From contig NZ_UNRA01000002.1 of NCBI RefSeq assembly GCF_900537075.1, positions 186,001 through 250,000 on the forward strand: 64,000 bases of DNA, given 5' to 3'. The stretch is from Tropicibacter sp. Alg240-R139. Lineage in GTDB: Bacteria; Pseudomonadota; Alphaproteobacteria; Rhodobacterales; Rhodobacteraceae. The translations under genes and the position numbers were made by a program. Below are positions 61,916-64,000 of this stretch, one piece after another. Position 1 is the stretch's first letter. The number at the start of each line of letters is the position of its first letter. The notes beneath the pieces are model-generated. The model made no database searches. It had not been told where the DNA came from and saw only the letters and a program-made list of their open reading frames with translations.

Positions 61916-62607
61916 TCCGCGGCCTCTTGCACAGCGTTCCGATCAATTCGCCCGTCGCGCAAGCGAATCACCCGGTCACAGCGCGCCGCCAGTGCGCGGG
62001 AGTGTGTGACTAGAACTAGCGTCGCTCCATGACGGTCACGCAAGTCAAAGAGTAGGTCCATGATGGCATTTCCGTTGGTGCCGTCCAAGTTGCCGGTGGG
62101 TTCATCGGCCAACAGGATGTCAGGGCGTGGTGCAATGGCTCGGGCCAGGGCGACCCGTTGTTGTTCACCGCCAGACATCTGGGTTGGATAGTGATGGCTA
62201 CGGTGAGCTAGCCCCACGGCTTCGAGTTCTGCTTCGGCGCGGTCAAATGCGTCGCGATGCCCTGCCAGCTCCAGCGGCGTCGCGACGTTTTCCAAGGCAG
62301 TCATCGTGGGGATCAGGTGAAAATTTTGAAACACCACTCCCATGTGCGCCCGGCGAAATGTGGCGAGTTGATCCTCGGACATGTCTGTCAGGTTTTGCCC
62401 GAGGGCGGTTATCGTGCCGCCGGTTGCGTGCTCCAACCCGCCGATCAGCATCAATAGCGAAGATTTGCCTGAACCGGACGGCCCGATCATTCCCACAGTC
62501 TCGCCCTTAGCGACCTCCAATGAGATGCCGTGTAGAATATCCACCCGTCCGGCATTGCCATCCAGTGACAAACACGCATTTTGGAGGGAGAGAATGGGCT
62601 GTGTCAT
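61912..62607 (-). CDS. ABC transporter ATP-binding protein (YbbA/LolD type)
   Basis: 231 aa single ABC cassette: Walker [12 protein letters not shown], signature [14 protein letters not shown] and Walker [13 protein letters not shown], followed by switch His THSRALA. The sequence is LolD/MacB-like and pairs with the FtsX-type permease directly downstream. Divergent from the arylesterase gene, the same layout as ybbA-ybbP-tesA in E. coli. Confidence 0.94.
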   Translation of the reverse strand: MTQPILSLQNACLSLDGNAGRVDILHGISLEVAKGETVGMIGPSGSGKSSLLMLIGGLEHATGGTITALGQNLTDMSEDQLATFRRAHMGVVFQNFHLIPTMTALENVATPLELAGHRDAFDRAEAELEAVGLAHRSHHYPTQMSGGEQQRVALARAIAPRPDILLADEPTGNLDGTNGNAIMDLLFDLRDRHGATLVLVTHSRALAARCDRVIRLRDGRIDRNAVQEAAE

Positions 62608-62658
62608 GTGGGCCGTCCTGTTGTCGTTTGTTCATTGGGATATGGAGTGTACTGCGAA

Positions 62659-63291
62659 ATGCGCAAGGTTCTGTTTGCTGGGCTTTTTGTCTTGTGCGGT
62701 TTTCCGGCAACGGCGGATCCGCTGGTGGTCGCCGCTTTGGGCGACAGCCTGACCCAAGGATATGGCCTGCCGCAGGGACAGGGGTTCGTGCCACAGCTGC
62801 AAGGCTGGCTGGATGAACAGGGCGTCGAGGTGAAATTGATCAACGCGGGTGTTTCAGGCGATACAACCGCCGGTGGCGCCGCTCGGGTGGCTTGGACATT
62901 AACACCAAACGTCGACGCGATGATCGTGACGCTTGGCGGCAACGACATGCTGCGCGGGATCGACCCGGCTGCAGTGCGTCAGAACCTGACGACGATCCTG
63001 ACGGCTGCGCGCGATGCAGATGTTCAGGTTCTGCTGGTCGGCATGCAAGCGCCGGGCAATTATGGTCCCGAGTACAAAGCGGACTTCGACAACGCGTATG
63101 TTGAGTTGGCCGATGAGTTCGGGGTGCTTCTGGCCGAGAGCTTCTTTCAAGGCTTCCCAGTGAACGATGATCCGTCCGCTGTACAGCAATGGATGCAGGC
63201 CGACGGCATTCACCCGAATCCCGAGGGTGTGACTCTGATCGTAGAAGCGTTGGGGCCGCAAGTTTTGGACCTGGTCGATGCTGCGAAGTGA
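62659..63291 (+). CDS. Periplasmic GDSL arylesterase / lysophospholipase (TesA-like)
   Basis: 210 aa SGNH hydrolase. Signal peptide ~1-19 (cleaved after ATA). Blocks: ALGDSLTQGYG (nucleophile Ser), NAGVSGDTTAGG (Gly), LGGNDMLRG (Asn) and DGIHPN (Asp-His). It hydrolyses esters/thioesters of fatty acids in the periplasm. ATG at 62659 begins the signal peptide; the longer frame from 62581 overlaps the divergent ABC gene. The ybbA-tesA divergence is as in E. coli. Confidence 0.92.
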   Translation: MRKVLFAGLFVLCGFPATADPLVVAALGDSLTQGYGLPQGQGFVPQLQGWLDEQGVEVKLINAGVSGDTTAGGAARVAWTLTPNVDAMIVTLGGNDMLRGIDPAAVRQNLTTILTAARDADVQVLLVGMQAPGNYGPEYKADFDNAYVELADEFGVLLAESFFQGFPVNDDPSAVQQWMQADGIHPNPEGVTLIVEALGPQVLDLVDAAK

Positions 63292-63347
63292 TTTGTCTTC
63301 TGGCCAACCGGTCCTTTAGGCTGATTGAGGAAGCGAAGGAAATTCAA

Positions 63348-63965
63348 ATGCCGGGGCGTTTTTTTCTGACCACGCCGATGACAGAGGTGGCTGAGCAGTT
63401 GTGCGTTCCGGTCGGCGACCTGACCGATGAACCGCCGCGCCAAAACATCCAGCCGGGTCAAGACATCGTGGTACTGACCCCCCTGGGATTGACCCAAATG
63501 CGATGGGGTATGATCCCTGTCGGTCGGGTCAATGCAAGGGGACGTCCAGTGATGGAGACCATCATCAACGCCCGCTCGGAGACGGTGTTCGACAAGTCGG
63601 CGTTTGACGGGGTTGGCCGGGCCATCATCCCGGTGGATGGGTGGTATGAATGGACAGGCGAGAAACGACGCAAAACCACTTGGCGCCTTTCTGCCAGAGA
63701 TGGGCGGCCGCTATTTTTTGCTGCCATCACAGACGTCTGGATTGCTCCGGGTGGGTTGCAGGTTCCGCAAGCTGCAGCTGTTACCTGTGAACCGAACGCC
63801 GATGTCGAACCCATCCACCACCGGATGGGTGTCATCCTGAAGGAAGATGATGTGCAAACTTGGTTAACTGGAGAAGAGGGCGTCGCCCGCGATCTGATGC
63901 GTCCATTGCCAAATGGCCTTCTGGACATCCGCGAGGCAAAAGATGTGAACTGGTCAAGCCCATAG
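63348..63965 (+). CDS. SRAP (HMCES/YedK) family protein with Pro in place of catalytic Cys2
   Basis: 205 aa SOS-response-associated-peptidase domain. Normal members start MCGRF, where Cys2 forms a thiazolidine crosslink with abasic sites in single-stranded DNA after Met removal. This one starts MPGRFF (codons ATG CCG GGG CGT), so the mature N-terminus would be Pro. Other active-site residues appear conserved: N75 and R77 (NARSET), E101 (GWYEW), His157/158 (IHHRMG). ATG at 63348 is clearly the start by family alignment. The role is uncertain: an N-terminal proline could still form a Schiff base with an abasic site, or the protein may be inactive. It stands alone with a strong terminator after it. 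Confidence 0.9.
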   Translation: MPGRFFLTTPMTEVAEQLCVPVGDLTDEPPRQNIQPGQDIVVLTPLGLTQMRWGMIPVGRVNARGRPVMETIINARSETVFDKSAFDGVGRAIIPVDGWYEWTGEKRRKTTWRLSARDGRPLFFAAITDVWIAPGGLQVPQAAAVTCEPNADVEPIHHRMGVILKEDDVQTWLTGEEGVARDLMRPLPNGLLDIREAKDVNWSSP

Positions 63966-63970
63966 AAAAA

Positions 63971-63997
63971 GGGCGGGTCACAGACTGACCCGCCCTT
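63971..63997. terminator. Rho-independent terminator after the SRAP gene
   Basis: Perfect 10-bp stem GGGCGGGTCA (63971-63980) / TGACCCGCCC (63986-63995), loop CAGAC, with AAAAA on the left and TT on the right. It may be bidirectional; the window ends three bases later. Confidence 0.75.
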
Positions 63998-64000
63998 CGA

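Overview
The window looks like a core-chromosome segment of a marine alphaproteobacterium of the family Rhodobacteraceae (Roseobacter group; a Ruegeria/Phaeobacter-like genome is my best guess, not proven). The pointers are crotonyl-CoA carboxylase/reductase, a LuxR/LuxI pair preceded by a small ORF, an RpoHII-type sigma factor, the TSUP/TIGR02186 pair, CtrA-like sites, high GC and dense operons with 4-bp ATGA overlaps. I see no rRNA, convincing tRNA, IS element, prophage or CRISPR array. Nearly every gene can be assigned to a family.

Layout. 1-4550: the end of ccr, then a quorum-sensing locus (small ORF, luxR, luxI), a RecD-like helicase and an SDR. 4557-6245: TIGR02186 protein and TSUP exporter. 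6337-11044: a BMP-type nucleoside/purine ABC transporter. 11202-16012: rimI, tsaB, nfu, a DsbA-family isomerase, a universal stress protein, ilvE and trpS. 16104-21133: a rhomboid-like protein lacking its catalytic residues, then murJ and glnD. 21120-24725: an LpoA-like lipoprotein diverging from rsmI-yraN and gshB. 24716-28324: comM, a GST fused to a YHS-like domain, and cobalamin genes. 28427-32967: rpoHII-chaN and coaBC-dut-moeB. 33059-37508: a trans-sulfuration enzyme, the dcp peptidase and ghrA. 37513-43175: the rod-shape operon mreB-mreC-mreD-mrdA-rodA. 43502-48113: sterol desaturase-like protein, DUF2141 protein, leuA with an attenuation leader, an SDR and an XRE regulator. 48191-56784: an MFS transporter, a secreted 18-repeat MORN protein, nadE, an FAD oxidoreductase, an M19 dipeptidase, an MBL hydrolase and a DUF1801 protein. 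56860-63965: gltX, a GGCT-like protein, an NsrR-like Rrf2 regulator, a YbbA/YbbP-type ABC pair, an arylesterase and an SRAP protein.

Points most worth a second look. (1) TTAA-N7-TTAA CtrA-type sites lie before both the luxR unit and luxI, and a near-identical site lies before comM, suggesting that quorum sensing and DNA uptake share a CtrA-controlled circuit. (2) The SRAP protein starts Met-Pro-Gly-Arg-Phe: the catalytic Cys2 is replaced by Pro while the other active-site residues remain. (3) A 27-codon leucine-rich leader ORF, probably leaderless, precedes leuA with two mutually exclusive hairpins, the layout of transcription attenuation. (4) Several unusual domain architectures occur: membrane-anchored MoeB, GST-YHS, pseudo-rhomboid and a secreted MORN solenoid. 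(5) A GC-rich intergenic element occurs twice.
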